Below are positions 16,634 through 22,896 of a stretch of 23,325 nt of DNA, piece after piece. The notes beneath the pieces were generated by a model that was not told the origin of the DNA, made no database searches, and saw nothing but the letters and a program-made list of their open reading frames with translations. The position numbers and the translations under genes are program-made. The DNA lies in NCBI GenBank assembly GCA_003021335.1, contig PXQL01000076.1, forward strand, positions 1,123-24,447. Reading direction: 5' to 3'. The DNA comes from Halobacteriales archaeon QH_10_67_13. GTDB taxonomy: Archaea > Halobacteriota > Halobacteria > Halobacteriales > Haloarculaceae. Each line of letters begins with the position of its first letter. Within the stretch, counting starts at the first letter, position 1.

Positions 16634-17212
16634 ATGGAGTACGAGCTGTCCATCGAGGGAACGGAGACGACGATTCCGAGCGGCACGGGACTGTTGCTCG
16701 TCCATCCGAGTACGGGACAGACCGATCGGATCGACACGGACTTTCTCAAAGCCGACACCGACCACCTGTTCGTGATCTCGACCCGGACGACCGCACGAGA
16801 GGTCCAACAGAAACTCGAACACTACGAGGTCGACGAGACGACCGCGACGATCTTAGACGCGCTGTCGGTCGAGCGCGGCTACAGCCGACGCCGGAGCGAT
16901 CGGGTAAAATACGTCTCGACCCCCGAAGACCTCGACGGGGTCGTCACACAGACCCGAGAGTTTCTCGACGGCCACGAGGGCAAGCTCCGGATCAGCGTCG
17001 ACTCGATTACCGAGATGAGCTACTACGCCGGCGAGGATCGGGTGCTGACAGCGGTCGAGAAGCTACTCGCGTTACTTGAGGAGTACGACGCCGTTGGACT
17101 CTTTCACCTCGCCCGAGGGGTCCACGACGATGAGTCGCTGGCCCGGTTCGAGACGCTGTTCGACGGGACCATCGAGCTCGCCGAGGACGGGACCGTCACA
17201 ACGTCCGTGTGA
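16634..17212 (+). CDS. RecA/KaiC-superfamily-like haloarchaeal protein (DUF7090-like)
   Basis: The protein has 192 residues, starting MEYELSIEGTETTIPSGTGLL. The order of strands and helices (GTGLLLVHPSTGQTDRI; HLFVISTRTTAREVQQKLEHY; KLRISVDSITEMSYYAG; AVGLFHLARGVHD) recalls the RecA/KaiC/GvpD-type ATPase fold. The expected Walker A loop (GxxxxGKS/T) is replaced by VHPSTGQTDR without a Lys-Ser/Thr pair, so nucleotide binding is doubtful. ISVDSI sits where a Walker B Asp would be. I recall a haloarchaeal family of this type annotated DUF7090; the number is tentative. Its role is unknown. It lies between two DUF7563-like zinc ribbons on the same strand, each with its own promoter or ribosome binding site. 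Confidence 0.7.
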   Translation: MEYELSIEGTETTIPSGTGLLLVHPSTGQTDRIDTDFLKADTDHLFVISTRTTAREVQQKLEHYEVDETTATILDALSVERGYSRRRSDRVKYVSTPEDLDGVVTQTREFLDGHEGKLRISVDSITEMSYYAGEDRVLTAVEKLLALLEEYDAVGLFHLARGVHDDESLARFETLFDGTIELAEDGTVTTSV

Positions 17213-17306
17213 ACTCGCCGTCGGGAAGCACTACCCCGGGGCGGAGACGGGAAGCGCTGCCGGGACCGCAAACGATTAAGTACGGTCGCACGCTGAATTC
17301 AGATGT

Positions 17307-17465
17307 ATGCCTTACTGCCAGAACTGTGGCTCGTTCGTCACTGCCGATTACGTACGGGTGTTCACGCCGAACAACGTCGACAAGCCGAGGGTCTGTCCGC
17401 AGTGTGAAGATAAAATCCGCGACGGTGCCGACGTCCGGAAGGCGCGGTCGACGCGGCGGAACTAA
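17307..17465 (+). CDS. Small zinc-ribbon protein, DUF7563 family
   Basis: This 52-residue protein reads MPYCQNCGSFVTADYVRVF at the start, with a second knuckle VCPQCED and a basic tail (VRKARSTRRN). The CxxC-x(n)-CxxC pattern and length match the haloarchaeal DUF7563 family closely. A TATA-like GATTAAG (17274-17280) lies about 30 bases upstream with no ribosome binding site, so the message is probably leaderless. A role in regulation through nucleic-acid or protein binding is plausible but unproven. Confidence 0.85.
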   Translation: MPYCQNCGSFVTADYVRVFTPNNVDKPRVCPQCEDKIRDGADVRKARSTRRN

Positions 17466-17579
17466 CCGCCACGCCACTCTTTTGACGGTCATTCGGGGCG
17501 GAGTCGCGCCGACGCGACCACGGGGTCGAGCGCCCGCGGTCTTAGCTTTGCTGGACCGGCTCGTCACGGCGGCCGAGGC

Positions 17580-17810
17580 GATCACATCCTCGTGTTTGAC
17601 TCGGAGACGTTCGACGATGGGGGAACACATCAGCCGGGCGGTCGACGACTCGATCCGCGTCGAGACGGTTCCGGAGACAGCGGTCAAGACGGCGCCGGCA
17701 GACCGCGAGCACGCCCGCGGGATTGTCGACCGGGAGGACGAGGACCGGCTCGTCGTCTGTACGACGCCACAGCTCGCGGTCGAGGACGCGGCAGAATCGG
17801 TAACGGTTAG
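17580..17810 (+). pseudogene. CheW-like domain remnant with single-base frameshift
   Basis: One frame gives DHILVFDSETFDDG, then at a G5 run (about 17618-17624) the family-like sequence moves to the next frame: EHISRAVDDSIRVETVP, HARGIVDRED, RLVVCTTPQLAVEDA, ending at TAG 17808-17810. With four Gs instead of five the two parts join as one sequence. Strand order and the VDDxIRVETVP segment resemble the C-terminal half of haloarchaeal CheW, the adaptor between chemoreceptors and CheA. No N-terminal half or start codon is recognisable between the DUF7563 stop (17465) and 17580, so the gene is truncated as well. The CheW call is from fold-level resemblance only. Its stop overlaps the 3' end of the leftward flavoprotein gene. 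Confidence 0.45.
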
Positions 17811-18940
17811 TTCGGCCAGAGGACCGTCCGGGCGTACTCGGCGGCGCTGTCCCAGGCCCCGATCGATCCGAGATAGCCCGTCCCGACGCTCGTCTTTACC
17901 GCCTTGGCCGCCGGTCCCCGGAGGACAGTCGGGCCGACCTGTGCGACCGTCTCCTCGCCGACACTAACCAGCCATCCCAGCCCGGTGTACCGGTACCGCT
18001 CAAGCGATGGAGCCGGGGCGTTGTCCGCGAGCAGCCGCCGGACGTTCGTCGCCGCTACGTCGGCCTGTCGCACGGCGGTCTGTGCGCTCGCCGGGACGAG
18101 CCGTCCGTTCGCGTCGACAACGCGGACGGCGTCGCCGAGTCCGAGCGTGCGCTCGCCCAGCCGGAGGTCGGCCCGGACTCGGGGGCGGTCGCCGACGGCC
18201 CGATCCCCCGCGATGCCGCCAGTCCAGACGAGCTGATCGTGTCCGACCGAGCCACCGTCGGCGAGGCCGAGCCGGTCGGGCGTGACCTCCGTCACGTCCC
18301 AGCCGGTCCGGACCTCGACGCCGGCGTCGAGCAGAGCCGCCCGGACGGCCGACTGGAACTCCGCTGAGAATCCCGGGGCGACCGTCTGAGACCGCTCGAC
18401 GAGCAACACAGTTGGACCCGTCTCCTCTTTTTCGCCGTTCCCGTCGCGGTCGGCCGCGAGCGCCGCGAGCTCGCCGGCGACCTGCACGCCGGAGAGGCCT
18501 CCCCCGACCACGACCGCCCGCTGATCTGCCGTCAGCTCGCCGAACCGCTCACGGATCGCGTGTGCGTGCGAGAGGCGCTTGAGCGGCGTGCCGTGCTCGG
18601 CCGCGCCGGAGACACCGTGGAAGGCGGTCTCGGCGCCGATCGTGAGGGCGCCGACGTCATAGGAGAGCTGCCCGTTCTCGAGCTCGGCGACGCCGTCGTC
18701 GGGATCGAGGCCCGTAACGTGGGCCTGCCGGTGCTCGGCCCGATCGAGCGCCGCCGAGAGCTCGATCGTCAGCTCGTCGGCGAGCTTCGGCTTCCCGATC
18801 GTGGTGTGTAGCAGGTGCTGTGCGAGGTGGTAATCGGTCTCGTCGACGAGCGTCAGCCGGACATCGGCCGGCAGCGATCGCTCGAGTTGCCGGGTCAGCG
18901 CCAGCCCGGCGTACCCGGCACCGAGAACGGCGACGTGCAT
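17807..18940 (-). CDS. NAD(P)/FAD-dependent oxidoreductase, NDH-2-like
   Basis: The protein has 377 residues. The N-terminal FAD-binding Rossmann motif is [13 protein letters not shown] (4-16; GxGxxG at 7-12). The second dinucleotide site is [17 protein letters not shown] (143-159). [12 protein letters not shown] is the C-terminal FAD-contact motif with the conserved Gly-Asp. The order matches type II NADH dehydrogenase/sulfide-quinone-reductase-like flavoproteins, which pass electrons to quinone at the inner face of the membrane. No CxxC disulfide centre is visible, so NADH dehydrogenase is more likely than sulfide:quinone reductase. ATG 18940 has a TATA-like GGTTATGC (reverse sense) about 26 bases upstream. 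It is intact and divergent from msrA. Confidence 0.85.
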   Translation of the reverse strand: MHVAVLGAGYAGLALTRQLERSLPADVRLTLVDETDYHLAQHLLHTTIGKPKLADELTIELSAALDRAEHRQAHVTGLDPDDGVAELENGQLSYDVGALTIGAETAFHGVSGAAEHGTPLKRLSHAHAIRERFGELTADQRAVVVGGGLSGVQVAGELAALAADRDGNGEKEETGPTVLLVERSQTVAPGFSAEFQSAVRAALLDAGVEVRTGWDVTEVTPDRLGLADGGSVGHDQLVWTGGIAGDRAVGDRPRVRADLRLGERTLGLGDAVRVVDANGRLVPASAQTAVRQADVAATNVRRLLADNAPAPSLERYRYTGLGWLVSVGEETVAQVGPTVLRGPAAKAVKTSVGTGYLGSIGAWDSAAEYARTVLWPN

Positions 18941-19044
18941 ACCATCGGTTAGCGCGGGCGCGCATAACCCCCGCGGTCGGTGCCGGGCGGCGCGGCGAAC
19001 TCGGGAGCCGAGGGGTCTATACGGCTCGGGCGCCTACAAATGGT

Positions 19045-19508
19045 ATGGCAGAGACCGAACACGCGACGGTCGGCGGCGGCTGTTTCTGGTGTATCGAGGC
19101 GGCGTTCGAGGAGATCGACGGCGTCCTGTCGACGACATCTGGCTACGCCGGCGGTCACGCGGCCGATCCAACCTACCGTGAGGTCTGCCCACCCAGCGCA
19201 ACCGGCAGGGGCCGGATGTCGGTAGCCAGTACCGTTCGATCGTGCTGTACCACGACGAGCGCCAGCGCGATCTGGCGGCCGCTTACATCGACGCGCTCGA
19301 AGCGGAGGGTGGGTACGACGACGAGATCGTCACTGAGCTCGAATCGCTCGAGACGTTCTACCGCGCAGAGGACAAACATCAAGATTACTTCGAGAAACAA
19401 CGCACAGCAGATGGAAATATTGAGGACGCTTACTGCCAGGTCCACGTCGCTCCGAAGGTCGAGAAGGTGCGCGAGAAGTTCAAAGACCGCATGAAGCGGG
19501 ACGCCTGA
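19045..19508 (+). pseudogene. msrA: Peptide methionine sulfoxide reductase A remnant with internal deletion and frameshift
   Basis: MsrA reduces methionine-S-sulfoxide. The N-terminal part is normal: [16 protein letters not shown] with catalytic Cys13, [19 protein letters not shown] and REVC (to 19188). Family members continue with a SGxTGHAEVV block and the FFxxHDP segment. These are absent, and the sequence resumes in another frame at [17 protein letters not shown], followed by [36 protein letters not shown] and a normal stop. About 33 residues are missing, and the join lies within 19186-19191. The straight frame gives an unrelated Arg/Ser-rich tail to 19494. The promoter (GTCTATAC, centred about -27) looks intact. 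The 3' end faces the element-type gene with a 3-base gap. Confidence 0.88.
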
Positions 19509-19511
19509 CGG

Positions 19512-19787
19512 TTATTTGAACGGAGAATCATACCCGCCAGGGTCATCGGGGAAGCGGTCGTCGCGTTCCATCTCCTCCGCGATATGCTCCAGCCGCTCAG
19601 CCAGCAGTCGTGCCCGCGAGGAGCGCGAGCGCCCGTCCCAGTCATGGTGAGGGCCGAAGCTCCCGCCGGCTACGTCCGATTCCATGTAGGAGAGGAGCCG
19701 GTTCATCCCTTCAGGGGAGCCGTCCACACGCCGGAGCAGGTCGCGGTGGTCCGCCGGGTCGGTTCCGTTCGTGGGGTCGTCAGTCAT
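19512..19787 (-). CDS. Unrecognised acidic small protein of the element
   Basis: The protein has 91 residues beginning MTDDPTNGTDPADHRDLLRR. A helical segment RLLAERLEHIAEEMERDDRF precedes a Pro/Gly-rich tail. ATG 19787 is chosen because TGAATTATC (reverse sense, around 19808-19816) is centred 25 bases upstream, giving a leaderless message; ten further upstream codons are open but lie across the promoter. I do not recognise a family. It ends 3 bases from the msrA stop on the opposite strand, so the two transcripts converge tightly. Confidence 0.6.
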   Translation of the reverse strand: MTDDPTNGTDPADHRDLLRRVDGSPEGMNRLLSYMESDVAGGSFGPHHDWDGRSRSSRARLLAERLEHIAEEMERDDRFPDDPGGYDSPFK

Positions 19788-19813
19788 GATCGTATGGTTC
19801 TCGCGGTGATAAT

Positions 19814-20077
19814 TCAATCCCGTGGTCCGTCCGACGACCGGAGTAGCAGGTGCTCACACCCGGGGTGAGCGTCCGCGTCAGGACACTCCGGTATCTCCTC
19901 GGGGAGCACACCGAACGCGAGCACGTCGCGGCCAGCGTCCCGTAGGTCCGATACTGGCGTCCCGCACGGCCGGCGCGGCGGGAGCACGATGTGGACCACC
20001 TCACGGCCGCCCGTCGCGGCCACCGTCTCACACCGATGGACCACGGGCGTCCCCAGGCCGGGACCGTCTCCCGTCAC
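19814..20077 (-). CDS. Unrecognised small protein of the element, last gene of an overlapping string
   Basis: The protein has 87 residues, starting MTGDGPGLGTPVVHRCETVA, with a central EVVHIVLPPRRPCGTPVSDL and a C-terminal ECPDADAHPGCEHLLL. Four cysteines are spread through the protein. The GTG start at 20077 overlaps the stop of the preceding mini-gene (GTGA), suggesting translational coupling. No domain is recognised. Confidence 0.5.
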   Translation of the reverse strand: MTGDGPGLGTPVVHRCETVAATGGREVVHIVLPPRRPCGTPVSDLRDAGRDVLAFGVLPEEIPECPDADAHPGCEHLLLRSSDGPRD

Positions 20078-20163
20078 TCTCCGTCCCCTCCGTCGCCCGT
20101 GGCCGGCGTAACGGCCATTAGACGGTCCATTTCCGATTCTACGTCCGTTTCGGCGTCGTTCAC
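20074..20163 (-). CDS. Possible 29-residue coupled mini-gene
   Basis: The frame starts at a GTG that overlaps the stop of the upstream gene, encodes an acidic peptide (MNDAETDVESEMDRLMAVTP), and ends in a TGA that overlaps the next GTG. The two nested overlaps are the only support; it may be a real coupled gene or chance. Confidence 0.35.
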   Translation of the reverse strand: MNDAETDVESEMDRLMAVTPATGDGGDGE

Positions 20164-20832
20164 ACCCGTTTCTCCGGCTTCGACCCAGGGGTCGCGTCCG
20201 TCTCACCGGCTTCGCCGGGGTCCGTGTCGGCGGTGAGGCCGGCGTCGGCCAGCACGTCCCCGTCAGCCACCGCTTCGAGGTCACACCGGAGCCGTTTCGC
20301 GCCACCTTTCGCGTCCGTTTCGTAGCCTTCGGCCCTGGCCGCCCGGTCCATGAGGTCCTTCACCTTCCGTGTCCCGGGCGTCCCGTCGAACACCTCACCA
20401 CGCACCGTGTCGGCCCGAAGGGCGCGCTTCCCGTCGCGTCGGGCCGCCCGGCGGGCCAGTTCAATACGGAGACCGTGCGCCCGTTCGTCGTCGTAGGGCT
20501 TCCGCTCGAAGGCTGGCGCGTCGGGGTATATACCCTGTTCCTCGGCGTACTCCCGGGCCTGCTCCTCCGGAACGAATAGGTCGGAGTTACTTGGGTGCTC
20601 CGTGTAGCCGATACGATTGAGCACCGGCTGGAGGTGTGTCTCGCGCATGTGCTCCGAGTCGCCACCCCGCCAGCGCATGGCCTCCAGCGCGTCCCCGAAG
20701 TCCTCCCGAGTGAACGCACCCGGCGTGAGTTCGTCCGCCAGCCACCGTCGTTTTTTTCTCCTCGGCCGTGAGGCCCCGGTCGTCGCTCCCGTTGAGTTCG
20801 GCCGCCAGCGACTCGACTTCTGGAGCGGCCAT
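20160..20832 (-). pseudogene. Element protein with winged-helix-like C-terminus, frameshifted at an A7 run
   Basis: From ATG 20832 one frame gives MAAPEVESLAAELNGSDDRG followed by LTAEEKK. At an A7 run (T7 on the + strand, 20751-20757) the coherent sequence moves to another frame and continues RWLADELTPGAFTREDFGDA, MRETHLQPVLNRIGYTEHP, NSDLFVPEEQAREYAEEQGI and a C-terminal VKDLMDRAARAEGYETD...KRLRCDLEAVAD, ending at TGA 20160. With six As the parts join in frame to about 223 residues. The C-terminal block looks like a winged-helix DNA-binding domain; this is inference. Without the shift the first frame ends as 81 residues. Options are a real indel, a sequencing error in a homopolymer, or programmed +1 slippage; the last is least likely. 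Open sequence with hydrophobic stretches extends upstream of 20832 without a standard start. Confidence 0.6.
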
Positions 20833-21003
20833 CTCCAGTTTGTCGGTGAGCGCCGCGAGGGCGACGACGAGAGGAGCGACGACAGCGACGAGTATCCGCG
20901 TTCGGAACCCGACTGGAGCGGCGACGACGGCGAGAACTCCCCCGATGCCGGAGCCGAGTAGCGGAGAGGTTTCAATCCAAAAATGGGTAATTCGCCTATG
21001 GCG

Positions 21004-21126
21004 TCAGGCGAACAGTTCTCTCAACAGACGCACGATGAGCCACAGCACACCGAGCGCCAGTTTCATTCGCCGCAGGATTTGCCATAGGGGACAGTCGTCC
21101 TCGGGCGGGGGCGTATTCGGACGCAT
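21004..21126 (-). CDS. Possible 40-residue membrane protein of the element
   Basis: ATG 21126 opens a frame of 40 codons with an acidic, Pro-rich start (MRPNTPPPEDDCPLW) and one hydrophobic helix (ALGVLWLIVRLL) flanked by Arg/Lys. It is bounded by TGA at 21004-21006. The same frame stays open after that stop all the way to the MAAPEV gene. No close promoter; a TATA-like patch at about 21307-21317 would leave a long leader that includes the CRISPR-like repeats. Confidence 0.45.
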   Translation of the reverse strand: MRPNTPPPEDDCPLWQILRRMKLALGVLWLIVRLLRELFA

Positions 21127-21240
21127 GGATGAGGGAACGGGTATCTCATCTGCCGAAGCGTCGGATGCGTACACCCGCGGCTACGCGTCCGACGCGGCCC
21201 TGACAGGGTACGACTATATCTGCGGCTGACAGGTCCGTTA

Positions 21241-21309
21241 TCTTCAATCCCACACGGGTACGTCTACCTGAAAACGGCGGTCTTCAACCCCACAACGGGG
21301 TCTCCTACT
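21241..21309 (-). repeat. Two CRISPR-repeat-like units 40 bases apart
   Basis: On the + strand CTTCAATCCCACA (21242-21254) followed by CGGGTACGTCT, and CTTCAACCCCACAA (21282-21295) followed by CGGGGTCTCCT, are related to each other and to the reverse complement of the common haloarchaeal CRISPR repeat, which I recall as containing GAACCCTTGTGGGATTGAAG. Unit 1 also keeps the repeat's other end (TGAAAAC) after a short insertion. Spacing between unit starts is 40 bases, leaving about 5-10 bases rather than a spacer of about 35. A third, weaker TCTTCA occurs at 21322. No cas gene is in the window. On the minus strand the order ends in the 3' handle-like ATTGAAGA. Confidence 0.55.
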
Positions 21310-21319
21310 CATATTTACG
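21307..21319 (-). promoter_or_regulatory. TATA-like element reading leftward into the CRISPR-like repeats
   Basis: GTAAATATGAG (reverse sense) is AT-rich in GC-rich surroundings. A start about 27 bases downstream would fall near 21286, so the transcript would carry the repeat units at its 5' end and then the small membrane protein. Confidence 0.35.
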
Positions 21320-21329
21320 GGTCTTCACA

Positions 21330-21356
21330 CTTAGTCGCTTCGCAGAACCGACTAAG
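21330..21356 (-). terminator. Perfect 8-base inverted repeat at the 3' end of the zinc-ribbon gene
   Basis: CTTAGTCG (21330-21337) and CGACTAAG (21349-21356) form a perfect stem with an 11-base loop and include the stop codon of the upstream leftward gene. It could be a 3' end-processing or termination hairpin; no T run follows on the minus strand. Confidence 0.4.
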
Positions 21357-21474
21357 CCCCGGGGAGCGACCGGAAGGCCTCCGGGCGGCAGGCCGGGCAC
21401 CCCTCCGTCGTTTTCAGTACCGGCTCGAAGTTCGGCGGCCAGTCGCTTTTCCCGCACACCTCACACGTCGCCAC
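21352..21474 (-). CDS. Small zinc-ribbon protein of the element
   Basis: The 40-residue protein starts at GTG (MATCEVCGKSDWPPNFEP) and has a second CxxC (GCPACRPEAF), a classic minimal zinc ribbon. It begins 9 bases after the stop of the upstream gene, with a GGTGAG-like ribosome binding site between. Similar tiny zinc proteins are common in haloarchaeal viruses and plasmids; target unknown. Confidence 0.6.
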   Translation of the reverse strand: MATCEVCGKSDWPPNFEPVLKTTEGCPACRPEAFRSLPGA

Positions 21475-21482
21475 GTCTCACC

Positions 21483-21815
21483 TCACTCCCCCGGTTCCGC
21501 GTCGTCGTCACGGTCGTCGGCCAGCACGTCCGGGTCCGTCCCGACGGTGTGGTTCGCGTCGGGAAGGTCGAGCGCGTCGGCGTCCTCGGCGGCCACCACA
21601 GGAGCCGCGTGGTCCGCGTCGGCGGCCTGCTCGACCTGCTCGCGGGCGTCGTCGGGGAGCGGGAAAGCGTCGAAGTCCACCTCCGCGTAGGCTTTCACCT
21701 CGCGTGGCCCGCGCTCTTCAGCCGCCAGGCCGTCGGGGTCACTCTCCCCGGCGGCCTGCTCGCGCAGCTCGCGGAGCATCCGCTCTATCTCATTTCTCCG
21801 GGTCACGGGGACCAT
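21483..21815 (-). CDS. Unrecognised acidic protein of the element
   Basis: The protein has 110 residues if it starts at ATG 21815 (MVPVTRRNEIERMLRELREQ); GTG 21806 and ATG 21779 are alternatives. The first helix is amphipathic, the middle holds EVKAYAEVDFDAFPLPDDAR, and the C-terminal third is almost all Asp/Glu/Ala and probably disordered. It overlaps the preceding gene by 26 bases if 21815 is used, consistent with one operon. No family recognised. Confidence 0.6.
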   Translation of the reverse strand: MVPVTRRNEIERMLRELREQAAGESDPDGLAAEERGPREVKAYAEVDFDAFPLPDDAREQVEQAADADHAAPVVAAEDADALDLPDANHTVGTDPDVLADDRDDDAEPGE

Positions 21816-22083
21816 GCACCTCCGTTTTCAGGGCTTCGAGTTCGGCCTTCATGTCTTCCAGGTCCTCGTCGCGTTTCAGTTGCCGGTAGGAGTTCGCGGC
21901 GTAGGCGAGGGCGCGTATCCAGCCCTGACGGACCTTTTCATTCTCGGCGTCGCGCACCCGGCCGTTCTCGACCTTCCGGTGTGCCTCCCGGATACCGTCC
22001 TCCAGCAGGGCCAGCACCTCCTCGCGCTCCGGCGCGGTCGGCCCGTCGGCAGTATCGGCGGTCGTGTCCGTCCCGGTGCTCAT
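21790..22083 (-). CDS. Provirus-type helical protein (DUF8136-like)
   Basis: This 97-residue protein has the segment EAHRKVENGRVRDAENEKVR followed by GWIRALAYAANSYRQLKRDE and a final coiled coil (DLEDMKAELEALKTEV). The ENGRxRDAExxKVRxxWIR..AY...YR signature is one I associate with a small haloarchaeal provirus family (DUF8136 from memory, tentative). The family lies in element gene strings and has no known function. ATG 22083 overlaps the preceding mini-gene stop (ATGA). Confidence 0.65.
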   Translation of the reverse strand: MSTGTDTTADTADGPTAPEREEVLALLEDGIREAHRKVENGRVRDAENEKVRQGWIRALAYAANSYRQLKRDEDLEDMKAELEALKTEVHGPRDPEK

Positions 22084-22160
22084 GGCGTCCCCCCGGGGGT
22101 TCGGGGCGATTCTCGCCCGTTCACGGCGTTTTCGCGGTGGGTTTCAGGTAGTTCGTGCAT
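22080..22160 (-). CDS. Possible 26-residue coupled mini-gene
   Basis: ATG 22160 opens a 26-codon frame (MHELPETHRENAVNGRESPR) whose TGA overlaps the next ATG. Position in the string and the ATGA overlap are the only support. Confidence 0.4.
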   Translation of the reverse strand: MHELPETHRENAVNGRESPRTPGGTP

Positions 22161-22185
22161 GGCTTATCTTCCAGGTAGCAACCAC

Positions 22186-22896
22186 TTAGACGGACGCTTC
22201 GCCGTCCACCGGACACGCCTCGCGGGCCTCGCCCGAGAGGCAGGAGGCCAGTTCCTCCCAGGACTCGCGGGTTAGCTGGCCGGTGCGGCTGTCCGACTTC
22301 TTCACGACCACCCCCTTCCGGGCACCGTCCTGGCCGCCGTCCTCGGCCTCGCCGTCCATCCGAGCCTCCAGCATAGCCGAGAGGTCGTCCAGTTGCTCTT
22401 ACAGCCGCTCGCCGGGCGAGTCCGGCCCATCGTCGGCCTCGGCCTCGTCGCCCTCGGCAGCCTGCTCCAGCGCCTTCGCCACTGCCTCGTCCGAGGCAGC
22501 GCCCTGCTCCATCTCCTTCAGTTGGTCCCGAATCTCCAGCAGCACCTCCTTCTCGCTCACCTGCTGGTCTGCCAGTTCAGCCTGCCAGTCCACGTCGTCC
22601 ACCGGGTCCAGGTCCTCGTCACGCTCGGCTCGGGCGTGCCAGGTTTCGGCTGCTGCCTGCTCCAGCGTGTCCTGAAGCGCCTCACCGTCGCTGCCGTCCG
22701 TGTCCTTCGCCACGCCGTCGGTGTCTGGCCCCACGTCGAGCGCACTGGGGTCGAACCCGCCCCCTACCGGGTCCATGTCCTCGGCAGGGTCACTCGGGCC
22801 GTCGCCGGGCTTCGCGGCGCGTGGGTTCTTCGCTACTCGGTACTCGCGGTACGTTTTCGGGTCGTCCTCGGGGTCGTCGGTGTCGGGGTCCGACAT
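22186..22896 (-). pseudogene. Acidic coiled-coil element protein interrupted by an in-frame TAA
   Basis: From ATG 22896 (MSDPDTDDPEDDPKTYREYR) the frame runs 165 codons through acidic and coiled-coil segments (QVSEKEVLLEIRDQLKEMEQ) to TAA at 22399-22401. The same frame then continues with a matching coiled coil (EQLDDLSAMLEARMDGEAED) and a well-ordered C-terminus (TGQLTRESWEELASCLSGEA; REACPVDGEASV) to a stop at 22186. Removing the TAA gives one protein of about 236 residues, so a nonsense mutation is the simplest reading. The second part could restart at ATG 22374. ATG 22896 is supported by CTTATTATGC (reverse sense) about 26 bases upstream. Family unknown. Confidence 0.6.

Noticed and set aside
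18820..19044. Upstream extension of the msrA frame
   Set aside because: It is antisense to the start of the flavoprotein gene; ATG 19045 has a TATA-like box at the right distance and begins like other MsrA proteins.
20768..21229. A 153-codon plus-strand frame in the element
   Set aside because: It overlaps leftward genes, is Ser/Arg-rich shadow-like sequence, and has no promoter or family likeness.
21241..21345. A true CRISPR array
   Set aside because: Units are only 40 bases apart, diverge from each other, leave no spacer-sized gaps, and no cas gene or leader is visible; kept instead as CRISPR-like repeats.
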